Below the pieces are notes generated by a model. The model saw only the letters and a program-made list of their open reading frames with translations, was not told where the DNA came from and searched no databases. Made by a program: the position numbers and the translations under genes. From positions 35,751 to 99,750 of the IMG/VR virus record IMGVR_UViG_3300044639_001193: a stretch of 64,000 bases of DNA; one strand, written 5' to 3'. Positions within the stretch are counted from its first letter, which is position 1. Each line of letters starts with the position of its first letter. Origin of the DNA: a virus. This document shows, in pieces, positions 26,661 through 34,855 of this stretch.

Positions 26661-26870
26661 GTGGAGTTCAATGACCGTAGGTCCGTACCTAAACACAAAC
26701 ACGAGTGGTATAGCGTGGGTGGCGATAATTATGGTCCTGTTTTTGATATGTGTGTAGCAAAAGAAGGTTGCACAGCAGAACGTCACAATGAAGAACGTAA
26801 AACTCCAAAAAGAGTAAACGGTTCAACATCGTTGTATGCAACACGCACTTACCCTGAAGGAAAGAAGTAA
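26661..26870 (+). CDS. FNDRR-motif protein
   Basis: A 69-residue GTG-start protein beginning MEFNDRRSV. It contains several histidines and cysteines (KHKHEWYS, MCVAKEGCTAERH) that could bind metal. The MEFNDRR start is repeated in the next gene. No known family. Confidence 0.5.
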   Translation: MEFNDRRSVPKHKHEWYSVGGDNYGPVFDMCVAKEGCTAERHNEERKTPKRVNGSTSLYATRTYPEGKK

Positions 26871-26872
26871 TC

Positions 26873-27085
26873 ATGGAGTTTAATGACCGTCGTAAATTTG
26901 TCACTAAAAAAACTGACAAAGGCATTCACGTTGAAGCAACCAATGACCGCAATGACTCTGGCGGTGCTATTTACGCAGTTGATTCAGCAGAAAAAGCCAT
27001 TGAATTACACGCAGACCGTATAAAAAAACAATCGTTTGCTCCACGTAATAAGAAAAGACGTTCAAAGGGAAGGAACTACTTGTAA
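26873..27085 (+). CDS. FNDRR-motif protein
   Basis: A 70-residue protein beginning MEFNDRRKF, directly behind another gene with the same start. The middle has a strand-helix pattern (GGAIYAVDSAEKAIELHADR) and the end is strongly basic (RNKKRRSKGRNYL). It may be an accessory or nucleoid-like protein, but nothing names it. Confidence 0.5.
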   Translation: MEFNDRRKFVTKKTDKGIHVEATNDRNDSGGAIYAVDSAEKAIELHADRIKKQSFAPRNKKRRSKGRNYL

Positions 27086-27087
27086 TC

Positions 27088-27369
27088 ATGGCTGCATTTG
27101 ACCCAAAAAAATCTGCAAGTGCAAATTACCTTGCTGGTCTTCAGGCTGCACGTAAAGCCAGTGGAGCATTCTCTAAAGTACAACCTTTAATTGACGCTCA
27201 CTTAAACCGCGACCGTTCAATTGACAAAAGTATTGTTTCTAAAAAAAGAACACCTAAAAAGGCTACAGTTAAAAAACCAAACGAAATGGGTCCAACTAAC
27301 TACACGCCAAAAAAAGGTAAAAATAAACCTAATCCAAATATTGAACATGCACCAATAAGAGGTAAGTAA
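27088..27369 (+). CDS. Small basic protein
   Basis: A 93-residue protein whose first 45 residues are helical (SANYLAGLQAARKASGAFSKV), followed by a lysine/proline-rich tail (KKRTPKKATVKKPNE). Basic tails of this kind are typical of DNA-contacting phage proteins. No family match. Confidence 0.5.
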   Translation: MAAFDPKKSASANYLAGLQAARKASGAFSKVQPLIDAHLNRDRSIDKSIVSKKRTPKKATVKKPNEMGPTNYTPKKGKNKPNPNIEHAPIRGK

Positions 27370-27371
27370 CC

Positions 27372-27590
27372 ATGAGAACAGCGATAGGCGCACCAGACCC
27401 TGGTGATTTTGAGCGTAACCAACCTCATAATTTGTTCAATGACCGTCGCATTGGCGGCAAATCAAAGAACCGTTCTTTTGCTCAATCTATTTTTACAAAG
27501 AAAAACCCACCAAGATTAAAACCAGACAAGAACCAACGTGGCGTTGAACGCGGCGGCGGTTGGTCAGAAGGGCCAATGTATAATGGCTAA
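27372..27590 (+). CDS. FNDRR-motif protein
   Basis: A 72-residue protein with an internal NLFNDRRIGGK segment near residue 25, the same motif as in three upstream neighbours, and a basic, proline-rich C-terminus. It overlaps the next gene by eight bases. Confidence 0.5.
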   Translation: MRTAIGAPDPGDFERNQPHNLFNDRRIGGKSKNRSFAQSIFTKKNPPRLKPDKNQRGVERGGGWSEGPMYNG

Positions 27591-27876
27591 AAAGATTAAG
27601 TACTCTGATATGTCGGTAGAAAAAGTGCGTCCATCTGGAGCCTACGTCATTTCCCATTTATCTGACGGTGTATTGAACTCTAAGCAATACCAGGGGTACA
27701 CTAAGAAACAAGCAATGAAATTACACAAAGATAATTACGAAAAGGGTTTAACTCCACGTAAAGTTACGGCCCAAAATAAACGAGATGCTATGGACGCTGA
27801 ACTTGGCGAATCGTATGCAGATAATGCTTTGGATAAAAAGATAAACAACAGATTTTCTAATGAAAGGAAAAAATAG
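27583..27876 (+). CDS. Hypothetical basic protein
   Basis: A 97-residue protein, start placed at the ATG that overlaps the upstream stop rather than 45 bases earlier. It has a beta-rich front (VEKVRPSGAYVISHLSDGVL), a helical middle and ends NRFSNERKK, a distant echo of the FNDRR motif. No known family. Confidence 0.5.
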   Translation: MAKKIKYSDMSVEKVRPSGAYVISHLSDGVLNSKQYQGYTKKQAMKLHKDNYEKGLTPRKVTAQNKRDAMDAELGESYADNALDKKINNRFSNERKK

Positions 27877-27878
27877 TA

Positions 27879-28211
27879 ATGGCTAAAGCACGCAGAGTTA
27901 CACACAAAACCGTAGGCGAAGCCGTTGCTAACCGTGAGCGCTTTGAAGGCCCAAGCAGCCGTGGTGGAGCACCTGACGAAGTAGGTAGTACACTTGGTCG
28001 TCTGTCTGAAGGCGAAGCCGAAACTATGAAACAGCACAATCCTTCGTATGTGGTAAAGTCATACGACACACCGATTGCGTGGCATTCAAGTGACTACGGA
28101 TGGCACGTTGCTAACGACAAGCACAGCCAGACAACTTCACGTTTGCAGAATAATATTCGTCGTTCATTGAACGGGCACTTTACGTCAGGGCACGACGCAG
28201 CAAAAAACTAG
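27879..28211 (+). CDS. Hypothetical 110-residue protein
   Basis: A basic protein whose C-terminal half (SYVVKSYDTPIAWHSSDYGW, then TTSRLQNNIRRSLNGHF) resembles a small DNA-binding-like domain seen in several actinophage and plasmid proteins of unknown function. No catalytic motif. It closes the small-gene block. Confidence 0.5.
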   Translation: MAKARRVTHKTVGEAVANRERFEGPSSRGGAPDEVGSTLGRLSEGEAETMKQHNPSYVVKSYDTPIAWHSSDYGWHVANDKHSQTTSRLQNNIRRSLNGHFTSGHDAAKN

Positions 28212-28244
28212 CAAAGATTTAAACCGAACACTATAAGGAGCACT

Positions 28245-28799
28245 ATGAGTAACGTCCCATTACTGGGTCAACGTGACCAAAAACCAGATGAACCAATGTT
28301 TCGTTTGTTACATTGCCTTGTTTGTGACACTTTAGAAGAACTACCGCCTTATGACGGAGACCCAGAGTTAGACCATTTACTAGCAATTGCTTGTGAGCAA
28401 CACGTTTTTCCTTCAGGGGAACCCCACAAAGGTAAGTTATTTGTTTTGCCGTTGCGTACCTGGGCAAAAACTGAATCTAAGAAAGAAATTATCCGCCAGA
28501 TTAAAGGTGGAGGCTCTAAGGGTTTAGCAGAAATAGATGACACTTTCTATGAGTCACGCTCTACTTTCCTTGACGATGCAATGACTTGCTATGGACGTCA
28601 CAATAAGCCAAAAGACGGTTGCGATGATTGGCAACACTCCAGCAAACTTCTTATACCTAACACCGCTAAAGAACGTAAAGCAGAAGGTATGGCAAAGTAT
28701 CAAGACGAAGCAGGCCCAAAGACGTATCTGTGCAATTTCTGCCCAGTATCAATTGCTGTAAACCAACGTAAACAAAGACTACTAGAAGGACGACCATAA
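28245..28799 (+). CDS. Hypothetical cysteine-containing protein
   Basis: A 184-residue protein with a cysteine pair in LHCLVCDTL near the N-terminus and further cysteines near the C-terminus (LCNFCPVSI), so metal binding is possible. The centre is charged with helices (KKEIIRQIKGGGSKGLAEID). No family match. TAAGGAGC precedes the ATG. It overlaps the next gene by one base. Confidence 0.55.
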   Translation: MSNVPLLGQRDQKPDEPMFRLLHCLVCDTLEELPPYDGDPELDHLLAIACEQHVFPSGEPHKGKLFVLPLRTWAKTESKKEIIRQIKGGGSKGLAEIDDTFYESRSTFLDDAMTCYGRHNKPKDGCDDWQHSSKLLIPNTAKERKAEGMAKYQDEAGPKTYLCNFCPVSIAVNQRKQRLLEGRP

Positions 28800-29086
28800 T
28801 GGCTGAAGAGACACCAGACGTACAAGCATCTTACGTAGTAGCAATTAACCATGATGGTTCAGTTACTACCCAAGCACTTACTGTAGGTGTTGCCCGTAAA
28901 GCAACCACTTATGATATCTACCAAACTAGCAAACAACTGTCGTCTGAAATTGAAGAGATGTTATTGGCAGACCGTATTGCAAAGCACATCGTTGATGCAA
29001 TGCAGCCAGCCAATCCCACAGAGGAACAGCGTAAAAAGATTGCTGAAGCATTATCAGAACGCGGGATAGACCCCTCACAAGCCTAA
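28799..29086 (+). CDS. Hypothetical 95-residue protein
   Basis: A small acidic protein with a beta-strand pair (SYVVAINHDGSVTTQALTV) followed by helices. No family match. It is the last of a short two-gene unit before a promoter-like site. Confidence 0.5.
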   Translation: MAEETPDVQASYVVAINHDGSVTTQALTVGVARKATTYDIYQTSKQLSSEIEEMLLADRIAKHIVDAMQPANPTEEQRKKIAEALSERGIDPSQA

Positions 29087-29093
29087 AACCCCC

Positions 29094-29105
29094 TAAACTA
29101 TTATC
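29094..29105 (+). promoter_or_regulatory. Leaderless-type promoter -10 site
   Basis: TAAACT lies exactly six bases before the ATG of the nucleotidyltransferase and there is no Shine-Dalgarno between them. This matches the pattern seen at several later genes, where transcription would start at or next to the A of ATG. No clear -35 box is seen. Confidence 0.45.
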
Positions 29106-30038
29106 ATGTTTAGGTACAGTGGAAGCAACGCTCAGCCAGTCCTGATTCAAGGGTCTGCAACGTCATACTTCTCTGCTCCAGAGTCTGAGTTAGACCCAAA
29201 GTTATTTGATGGTATGCACCTCAAAGGCTGGGTTCGCAATGGAATTTTGCAATTGTTAATGGGTTTCTTAAATTCTCAGTATAGACACCCAGACCTATGG
29301 TGTCGTGTATGGATTGCAGGTTCTGGAGTCTCATACCAATGGTCAGCAGCACGTGAGCCAGGAGACTTAGACGTCCTTATTGGCGTTAACTACATTCAAT
29401 TCCGTAAAGCACACCCAGAATACGTGGGTCTTACAGATGTTGAAGTAAGCAGAATGCTTAACGAAGATTTCCGCAATCATCTTCAAGAAGAAACCAAAAA
29501 TTGGAACGGATACGAAGTTACATTCTACGTTAATCCTGGCGCAACTGATATTCGTTCCATAAACCCTTATGCAGCATACGACTTAACCAATGATGAGTGG
29601 ACTGTTCATCCTGCACAGCAAACAGCACCAACCAACGCGGTTTGGGAAGAGATGGCAAAGCGTGACTTATCAATGGCAAGTGACATTGTTATGCGCTACA
29701 GCCAAGCAAGTACTGACTTTCAAGGCGCACAAAATGATGCAGCCCGCCGTAATGCTGAGGCAAAGATACACGCATCGTTGATACAAGCATCAGCGTTATT
29801 TGATGATATTCACAGTGCTCGTCGTTTTGCCTTTAAGCCAGATGGTAAAGGTTACGAAGATTACTACAACTATAGATGGCAGGCTGGAAAGAAGTATGGA
29901 ACAGTTCCTGCCTTACGTAAAATGTCTGAGTACTGGTCAGCGTACAAAGCACAACTAGCAGATGAAACTTATGGCATTGACCTGCCAGATACTCAGACCC
30001 TTATTAGGAGAGCGGCAACGTACCGAGCAAAGGGATAA
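29106..30038 (+). CDS. Nucleotidyltransferase-fold protein
   Basis: A 310-residue protein with AGSGVSYQW and PGDLDVLIG, the G-S and D-x-D signature of the polymerase-beta-like nucleotidyltransferase fold. The core ends near residue 150 and is followed by a helical region rich in alanine. Members transfer nucleotides to RNA, DNA, protein or small molecules; the acceptor here is unknown. Start is an ATG with a TAAACT -10 box six bases upstream and no ribosome-binding site. A HAD-like gene and a TIM-barrel-like gene follow directly. Confidence 0.65.
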   Translation: MFRYSGSNAQPVLIQGSATSYFSAPESELDPKLFDGMHLKGWVRNGILQLLMGFLNSQYRHPDLWCRVWIAGSGVSYQWSAAREPGDLDVLIGVNYIQFRKAHPEYVGLTDVEVSRMLNEDFRNHLQEETKNWNGYEVTFYVNPGATDIRSINPYAAYDLTNDEWTVHPAQQTAPTNAVWEEMAKRDLSMASDIVMRYSQASTDFQGAQNDAARRNAEAKIHASLIQASALFDDIHSARRFAFKPDGKGYEDYYNYRWQAGKKYGTVPALRKMSEYWSAYKAQLADETYGIDLPDTQTLIRRAATYRAKG

Positions 30039-30527
30039 ATGAATATACTCGTATCACTAGACGGCGTACTAAGTTCGGAATCTGGGGAACCAATCCGTGC
30101 AGGAGTAGCACTTTACTACGCCCTAAATATCAATAACCGTGTAGCACTGATGACCTCTCGTGGTGAAGAAGACGCTAAACAATGGTTACAGAACCACGGC
30201 ATTATTAACTATGACGATTTGATTGATACTTCTTTTGCACTAGAAGGCGAAGACTTAAAGAAGCGCCAGTTCACAACCAGTAGAAGTAGAGCGCCTATTG
30301 AGTTGTATGTAGATAGCGACCCACACATGGTTGCTTGGGTATTCCAAGAACACATGGTGCCAACGGTTCTCTTTACACACCCAGGCTACGTACGAGTTGA
30401 ACACCGTCCAGATGCTCCAAAGAAGGTTAGAGCATGGTCTGAGATTGAAGAATCAATTAACCGTGTTAACAAGGCTAAATCATTAGCAGCACAGGCTCCT
30501 AAAGAACAAAACTTCTTTGGAGACTAA
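30039..30527 (+). CDS. HAD-superfamily-like protein
   Basis: A 162-residue protein. MNILVSLDGVLSS could be HAD motif I (first Asp) but lacks the usual second Asp, as the sequence reads D-G-V-L. Motif II is MTSRG and motif III may be YVDSDPHM. This suggests a phosphatase- or phosphodiesterase-like fold with a changed active site. It abuts the nucleotidyltransferase without a gap and shares its next overlap with a large gene, so all three may act in one pathway, which is inference. Confidence 0.55.
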   Translation: MNILVSLDGVLSSESGEPIRAGVALYYALNINNRVALMTSRGEEDAKQWLQNHGIINYDDLIDTSFALEGEDLKKRQFTTSRSRAPIELYVDSDPHMVAWVFQEHMVPTVLFTHPGYVRVEHRPDAPKKVRAWSEIEESINRVNKAKSLAAQAPKEQNFFGD

Positions 30528-32032
30528 TGCAAGTTATCTTTAGCGGTGTTGAAGTTGGGTCTAACCGCACCCTTTTAGAGGGTATGAAAGTTGAGTCAAT
30601 GGGACTCAACTTTTGGGGGCTACGCAAAAGAGGTTTGCCCAAGAACAAACTTTGGCTTATTAGCGAGCATTTTGACCCTGAGACCAAAGTTTACATTGAG
30701 TCAGGTGCGGCCCAGGCAGATAAAGCAGGGCTATCTAAAGAAGAGTTAATGTCTTTAGCCGTTGAATACCAAGAGTTCCTGGTTAACAACTCAGAGCGTG
30801 CCACAGCGTTTATGGAGTTTGATTCCCTGGTTCTGGGCGAAGATTGGGTCAAAGCCCAGCGTCCGTTCTATGAGTACGACCCTAAGTTTTGGGTGGTCTG
30901 GCATGAAGAATACGGACTACCAGCCCTTAAAGCCATGTCCCAGACCTACACAAACGTAGTCATACCCAACGACGAGATTGAGGCGGTCACAAGCCTCTCA
31001 GCGGTCACCAGAGGCTACCAAAGGCAGTTCGGTACCGCGTACCACGCCCTAGCCTGCGCCAAACCAGACAACCTTAGACAGGTACCATTTAGCACAGCCA
31101 GCACATTGTCATGGCTAAGCCCGATGCGCCGAGGGGAGACAATCGTTTGGGATGGCACCAAACTTAACCGTTATCCAAAGCGTATGAAAGCCCAAGCAAG
31201 ACCTCGCTACAAGTCTGTAGTAGAGAAGGCAGGGCTAGACTATTTAGAGTTTAATAAAGATAGTACCCTAGAAGCGACTAGAGTTGCGGTCTGGTCATAC
31301 CTACAGTTGGAGAAGTCAATGGACAAGAAAACCCCTGATTTACACATCATTGAAGGTGGTAGAAATGCCCAAGTATCTGACAACAGTGATACCCCACTAC
31401 TATCAGGTTTCGCGGAATTTGGGGGGTCACCTTCTGATAACAGCGACCTTGAGATGCGGAAAGTTTCTTCTCCAGAACTGATACAAAGAGATGTAAGTGA
31501 GATACAAAACCTACCTGTTTTCGGCTACAAGATGAAGACTGTAGTGGAAACAGATGATGACGGTAAAGACGTTCTCATGGAAGTGCCAGTGGTTCAGACC
31601 CAGCAATCTTCTTTACGCCAGTGCGATACTTGCTTTGTCGCCGCCAACTGTCCCGCCTTCAAACCTCAAAATACCTGTGCCTTCAACCTTCCTATAGAGG
31701 TAAAGACTAAAGACCAACTGAAGGCATTGATGACTTCAATGATTGAAATGCAGGGTCAAAGAGTTGCTTTTATGCGTTTTGCTGAGGAAATGAACGGTGG
31801 CTACGCAGACCCTAACGTCTCTCAAGAAGTTGACCGTCTTATCAAGATGGTTAAAGAAGTTAATGACATGGCATCAGATAAAGAGTTTGTTCAGATTACC
31901 GCCAGCCGCCAATCATCAGGTGGAGTTCTTTCATCCATCTTTGGTGACCGTGCTCAAGCACTTAGAGAACTGCCAGAAGCCCTGAAGGAAGAGACTGTAA
32001 CTAAGATTATCCAATCGTCTATAGAAGATTGA
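30527..32032 (+). CDS. Large TIM-barrel-like protein with zinc cluster
   Basis: A 501-residue protein. The N-terminal 270 residues alternate strands and helices (MQVIFSGVEV, VYIESGAAQADKAGLS, EYQEFLVNN) and include STASTLSWLSPMRRGE, which recalls the SxDS-x-W segment of DpdA/tRNA-guanine transglycosylase-like barrels; this is a weak, motif-level resemblance. The C-terminus carries CDTCFVAANCPAF...CAF, a zinc knuckle, then a well-conserved-looking helical segment (RVAFMRFAEEMNGGYADP). No PreQ0 synthesis genes are in the window. The specific role is unknown. Confidence 0.45.
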   Translation: MQVIFSGVEVGSNRTLLEGMKVESMGLNFWGLRKRGLPKNKLWLISEHFDPETKVYIESGAAQADKAGLSKEELMSLAVEYQEFLVNNSERATAFMEFDSLVLGEDWVKAQRPFYEYDPKFWVVWHEEYGLPALKAMSQTYTNVVIPNDEIEAVTSLSAVTRGYQRQFGTAYHALACAKPDNLRQVPFSTASTLSWLSPMRRGETIVWDGTKLNRYPKRMKAQARPRYKSVVEKAGLDYLEFNKDSTLEATRVAVWSYLQLEKSMDKKTPDLHIIEGGRNAQVSDNSDTPLLSGFAEFGGSPSDNSDLEMRKVSSPELIQRDVSEIQNLPVFGYKMKTVVETDDDGKDVLMEVPVVQTQQSSLRQCDTCFVAANCPAFKPQNTCAFNLPIEVKTKDQLKALMTSMIEMQGQRVAFMRFAEEMNGGYADPNVSQEVDRLIKMVKEVNDMASDKEFVQITASRQSSGGVLSSIFGDRAQALRELPEALKEETVTKIIQSSIED

Positions 32033-32156
32033 TTATCTGATAATAGCAATTCATAGGTGTTGAACCAGGGTTCACCCTGCCATGAGTATTTTGTTGGTCA
32101 ACAAAGTTAACAAGTGCATGATAGGTTCTCCTACGCAACAATAGGCTCCCCGATAG
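32033..32156 (+). other. Structured leader of the ribonucleotide reductase gene
   Basis: This 124-base gap holds a perfect five-base hairpin (CAGGG-TTCA-CCCTG) and two related segments ATAGGTTCTCCTA and AATAGGCTCCCC just before the coding start. It also contains a possible 20-codon peptide (ATG at 32082). A cobalamin riboswitch would be expected before a B12-dependent enzyme, but the B12-box was not found. An nrdJ-type structured RNA is another possibility; no consensus was matched. Confidence 0.35.
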
Positions 32157-34232
32157 ATGGGGTATTTGAGCAAACATAGAAATGGTGGTATGTCAATGGG
32201 GTTATTCTCATTTGAACTTCAAAAGGAATTCGTAGAGGGATACAAGGACAAGAAGGCTCCGTTTGGGTACAGGGATGCCGCTGGAAACTCAGTGGGCGAA
32301 ATCACTTTCTTGCGTACCTATTCACGTTTGAAGGCAGATGGTACTAAGGAGACTTGGGTAGATGTATGTGAGCGTGTTATCAACGGCATGTATTCCCTAC
32401 AGAAAGACCACGCCAAAAGACAGCGCTTACCTTGGTCTGATGCCAAGGCAGCAGCCTCGGCTAAAGAAGCATTTGACCGTCTCTTCAACTTGAAGTGGAC
32501 TCCACCAGGTCGTGGACTATGGGTAATGGGTACCCCACTAGTAAATGAGCAGCGCAACTCGGCAGCCTTGCAGAACTGTGCTTTTGTTTCAACAGGAGCG
32601 ATGGTCAAGACCGACCCAGCAAAACCGTTTGCCTTCCTCATGGAAGCCTCAATGCTCGGAGTGGGCGTTGGCTTTGATGATAAGGGCGCAGAAAAGGACT
32701 TCACAATATATGAACCAAAAGAAACCTATGAGTATAAAATCCCTGACACCAGAGAAGGATGGGTTGAGTCAGTCTCTGCCCTCATCAATGCCTACCTCAA
32801 ATCAGATACGAAGGCTCCAGTATTTGATTACCAAGAAATCCGCCCAGCAGGTGCGCCAATCAAAACTTTTGGCGGAACCGCAGCAGGACACGAACCTCTC
32901 CTAAGACTCCACAACCACATCACCAAGATGTTTGCTGGTCGTGCAGGTCAGAAGTTAACCAAGATTGACATTGCTGATATTGGCAACATGATTGGTGTCT
33001 GTGTTGTATCAGGGAACGTTCGTCGTTCAGCAGAACTTCTTATTGGTCAGATTGACGACGAGAACTTCTTAAACCTTAAAAACCCAGAGGTATACCCAGA
33101 GCGTAACTCTTACGACCCTGAGAATCCAGGCTGGGCTTGGATGTCTAACAACTCTGTGGAAGCAAAGGTTGGCTCAGACTTTTCAAAGATTATTGACGGC
33201 ATTGTCCGTAACGGCGAACCAGGCGTTGTGTGGATGGATGTATCACGCAAGTATGGTCGTCTTATTGACCCACCTAACAACAAAGATTGGCGAATCGCTG
33301 GCTACAACCCTTGTGCAGAACAGTCACTTGAGTCTTATGAGTGTTGCACACTTGTTGAAACCTATTTGAATCGCCACACAGACCTTGATGACTTCAAAAG
33401 AACATTAAAGTTTGCTTATCTTTATGCCAAGACTGTAACTCTCTTGCCTACTCACTGGGAAGAAACCAATGCAATCATGCAACGCAACCGCCGTATTGGA
33501 ACTTCAATCTCTGGCATTGCGAACTTTGCAGATAACAATGGTTGGACTGTGCTTCGTGATTGGCTTAACAGCGGCTATGAAGTTGTAAAGAAGTATGACG
33601 AGTCTTACTCAGAGTGGCTTGGCATCCGTCAGTCCATAAAGATGACTACGGTCAAACCATCAGGAACAGTTTCAATCTTAGCGGGAGAATCTCCTGGAGT
33701 TCACTGGGCATCAGGCGGTAAGTTCTTTAACAGAGCAATTCGCTTTGCAAACAGTGACCCAATGCTTCCGCTATTTAAGATGGCAAACTACAGAGTAGAA
33801 CCAGCCTCTGAATCTCCAGAAACAACTTCAGTAGTATTCTTTCCAATCCAAACTAATGCTAAGAGAGCGGAAAAAGAAGTCTCAGTTCACGAGAAAGTTT
33901 CTTTAGCAGTGGTTGTGCAGCGATACTGGTCGGATAACTCCGTATCAGTAACAGTTACCTTTGACCCTGAGAAAGAAGCAGAAGCAATCCCCTCTATCTT
34001 GCACATGCACGACGGTCAGTTAAAGACGATTAGTTTCTTGCCTATGGGCAACATGACTTATCCACAAATGCCATATACACAGATTACTCAAGAAGAATAT
34101 GAAGCAGCAACTATGTCTTTGTTCCCGATTGACTTGTCAGGTGTCTACGCTGGTATGGCAAGTGACGCTATTGGTGAGGCTTACTGCACCACGGACGCTT
34201 GTGAAGTTAAGTTGATTAAAGACAATCAGTAA
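32157..34232 (+). CDS. nrdJ: Class II (B12-dependent) ribonucleotide reductase, monomeric RTPR type
   Basis: About 691 residues, or 680 from an ATG 33 bases downstream, which may be the real start. Hallmarks: GRGLWVMGTP, NCAFVST (redox Cys141), MLGVGVGFDDKG, NPCAEQ with the thiyl-radical Cys386, and a C-terminal EAYCTTDACEVK cysteine pair that passes electrons. It reduces ribonucleotides to dNTP precursors using adenosylcobalamin and needs no oxygen. It provides dNTPs to the replisome upstream. The gene is the last of its transcription unit and ends in a strong terminator. Confidence 0.95.
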   Translation: MGYLSKHRNGGMSMGLFSFELQKEFVEGYKDKKAPFGYRDAAGNSVGEITFLRTYSRLKADGTKETWVDVCERVINGMYSLQKDHAKRQRLPWSDAKAAASAKEAFDRLFNLKWTPPGRGLWVMGTPLVNEQRNSAALQNCAFVSTGAMVKTDPAKPFAFLMEASMLGVGVGFDDKGAEKDFTIYEPKETYEYKIPDTREGWVESVSALINAYLKSDTKAPVFDYQEIRPAGAPIKTFGGTAAGHEPLLRLHNHITKMFAGRAGQKLTKIDIADIGNMIGVCVVSGNVRRSAELLIGQIDDENFLNLKNPEVYPERNSYDPENPGWAWMSNNSVEAKVGSDFSKIIDGIVRNGEPGVVWMDVSRKYGRLIDPPNNKDWRIAGYNPCAEQSLESYECCTLVETYLNRHTDLDDFKRTLKFAYLYAKTVTLLPTHWEETNAIMQRNRRIGTSISGIANFADNNGWTVLRDWLNSGYEVVKKYDESYSEWLGIRQSIKMTTVKPSGTVSILAGESPGVHWASGGKFFNRAIRFANSDPMLPLFKMANYRVEPASESPETTSVVFFPIQTNAKRAEKEVSVHEKVSLAVVVQRYWSDNSVSVTVTFDPEKEAEAIPSILHMHDGQLKTISFLPMGNMTYPQMPYTQITQEEYEAATMSLFPIDLSGVYAGMASDAIGEAYCTTDACEVKLIKDNQ

Positions 34233-34241
34233 TTGCTAAAG

Positions 34242-34278
34242 AAGAAAGCCCCTAACCGTAATGGCTAGGGGCTTTCTT
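34242..34278. terminator. Bidirectional rho-independent terminator
   Basis: Thirteen-base perfect stem (AAGAAAGCCCCTA paired with TAGGGGCTTTCTT) around an 11-base loop, flanked by A on one side and T on the other. It lies between the convergent RNR and lysozyme-like genes and should stop transcription from both sides. Confidence 0.9.
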
Positions 34279-34313
34279 TATGCGCCTGCTTTTGCTATGG
34301 CTTCTTGCTTTGG

Positions 34314-34853
34314 CTACGACTTGTGCTGAGAAGGGAACTTTGCTAACCAACGCTTTACTACGTCAGTATGCAATCCCTTCCATGCGCTCCAGTCTTTACC
34401 ACCATTGCTCATGTGATAAGCAATTTTGGCATTGACCACAGGGTTGAACAGTTCGGCATTTGAAACCAAATTGAACTTATCTCGTCTATCTGACCCCAAT
34501 GAACCAAGCATATTTACTTGGAATAGACCGTAGGAGTTATCCCCAGTCTTACGATTACCGTTGTGCGATAGCGGATTACCATGTGATTCTTTCTTAGCGA
34601 TAGCCCATGCTTCTTTAAGGTCTTGACCTTTGAAACCGACTGCACTGAGCAGTTCAATCAACTGTTTGTCGTTGAGGCTATCGGCGTTCGCATACTTGGC
34701 AAGTGTGCGAACCTGCAATGTTTGTTTAACAGTTATTGCTTCTGCTTTTGTTGGGGCTACGGCTGGCGTTGCTACGCCTACCATAATCCCTGCTACAAGA
34801 GGGGCTAGTGAAATAGTTCCAATAGCCACTTTTAGTTTCTTTGTTAGGTTCAT
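34314..34853 (-). CDS. Secreted lysozyme-like (SLT/Rpf type) protein
   Basis: About 179 residues with a signal peptide (basic start, hydrophobic LAPLVAGIMVGVATPAVA, then a lysine). The mature part has AIAKKESHGNP with the catalytic-type Glu, and SYGLFQVNM, which match lytic transglycosylase/resuscitation-factor folds that cleave peptidoglycan. It is downstream of the integrase, whose end carries its TTGGAG ribosome-binding site. It might act in virion entry, in cell-wall remodelling of lysogens, or as an accessory to lysis. Start is taken at ATG, not the GTG six bases upstream. Confidence 0.75.
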   Translation of the reverse strand: MNLTKKLKVAIGTISLAPLVAGIMVGVATPAVAPTKAEAITVKQTLQVRTLAKYANADSLNDKQLIELLSAVGFKGQDLKEAWAIAKKESHGNPLSHNGNRKTGDNSYGLFQVNMLGSLGSDRRDKFNLVSNAELFNPVVNAKIAYHMSNGGKDWSAWKGLHTDVVKRWLAKFPSQHKS

Positions 34854-34855
34854 AA

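Noticed and set aside
32033-32156. Cobalamin riboswitch before the reductase
   Set aside because: The conserved B12 box was not found; kept only as a structured leader of unknown type.
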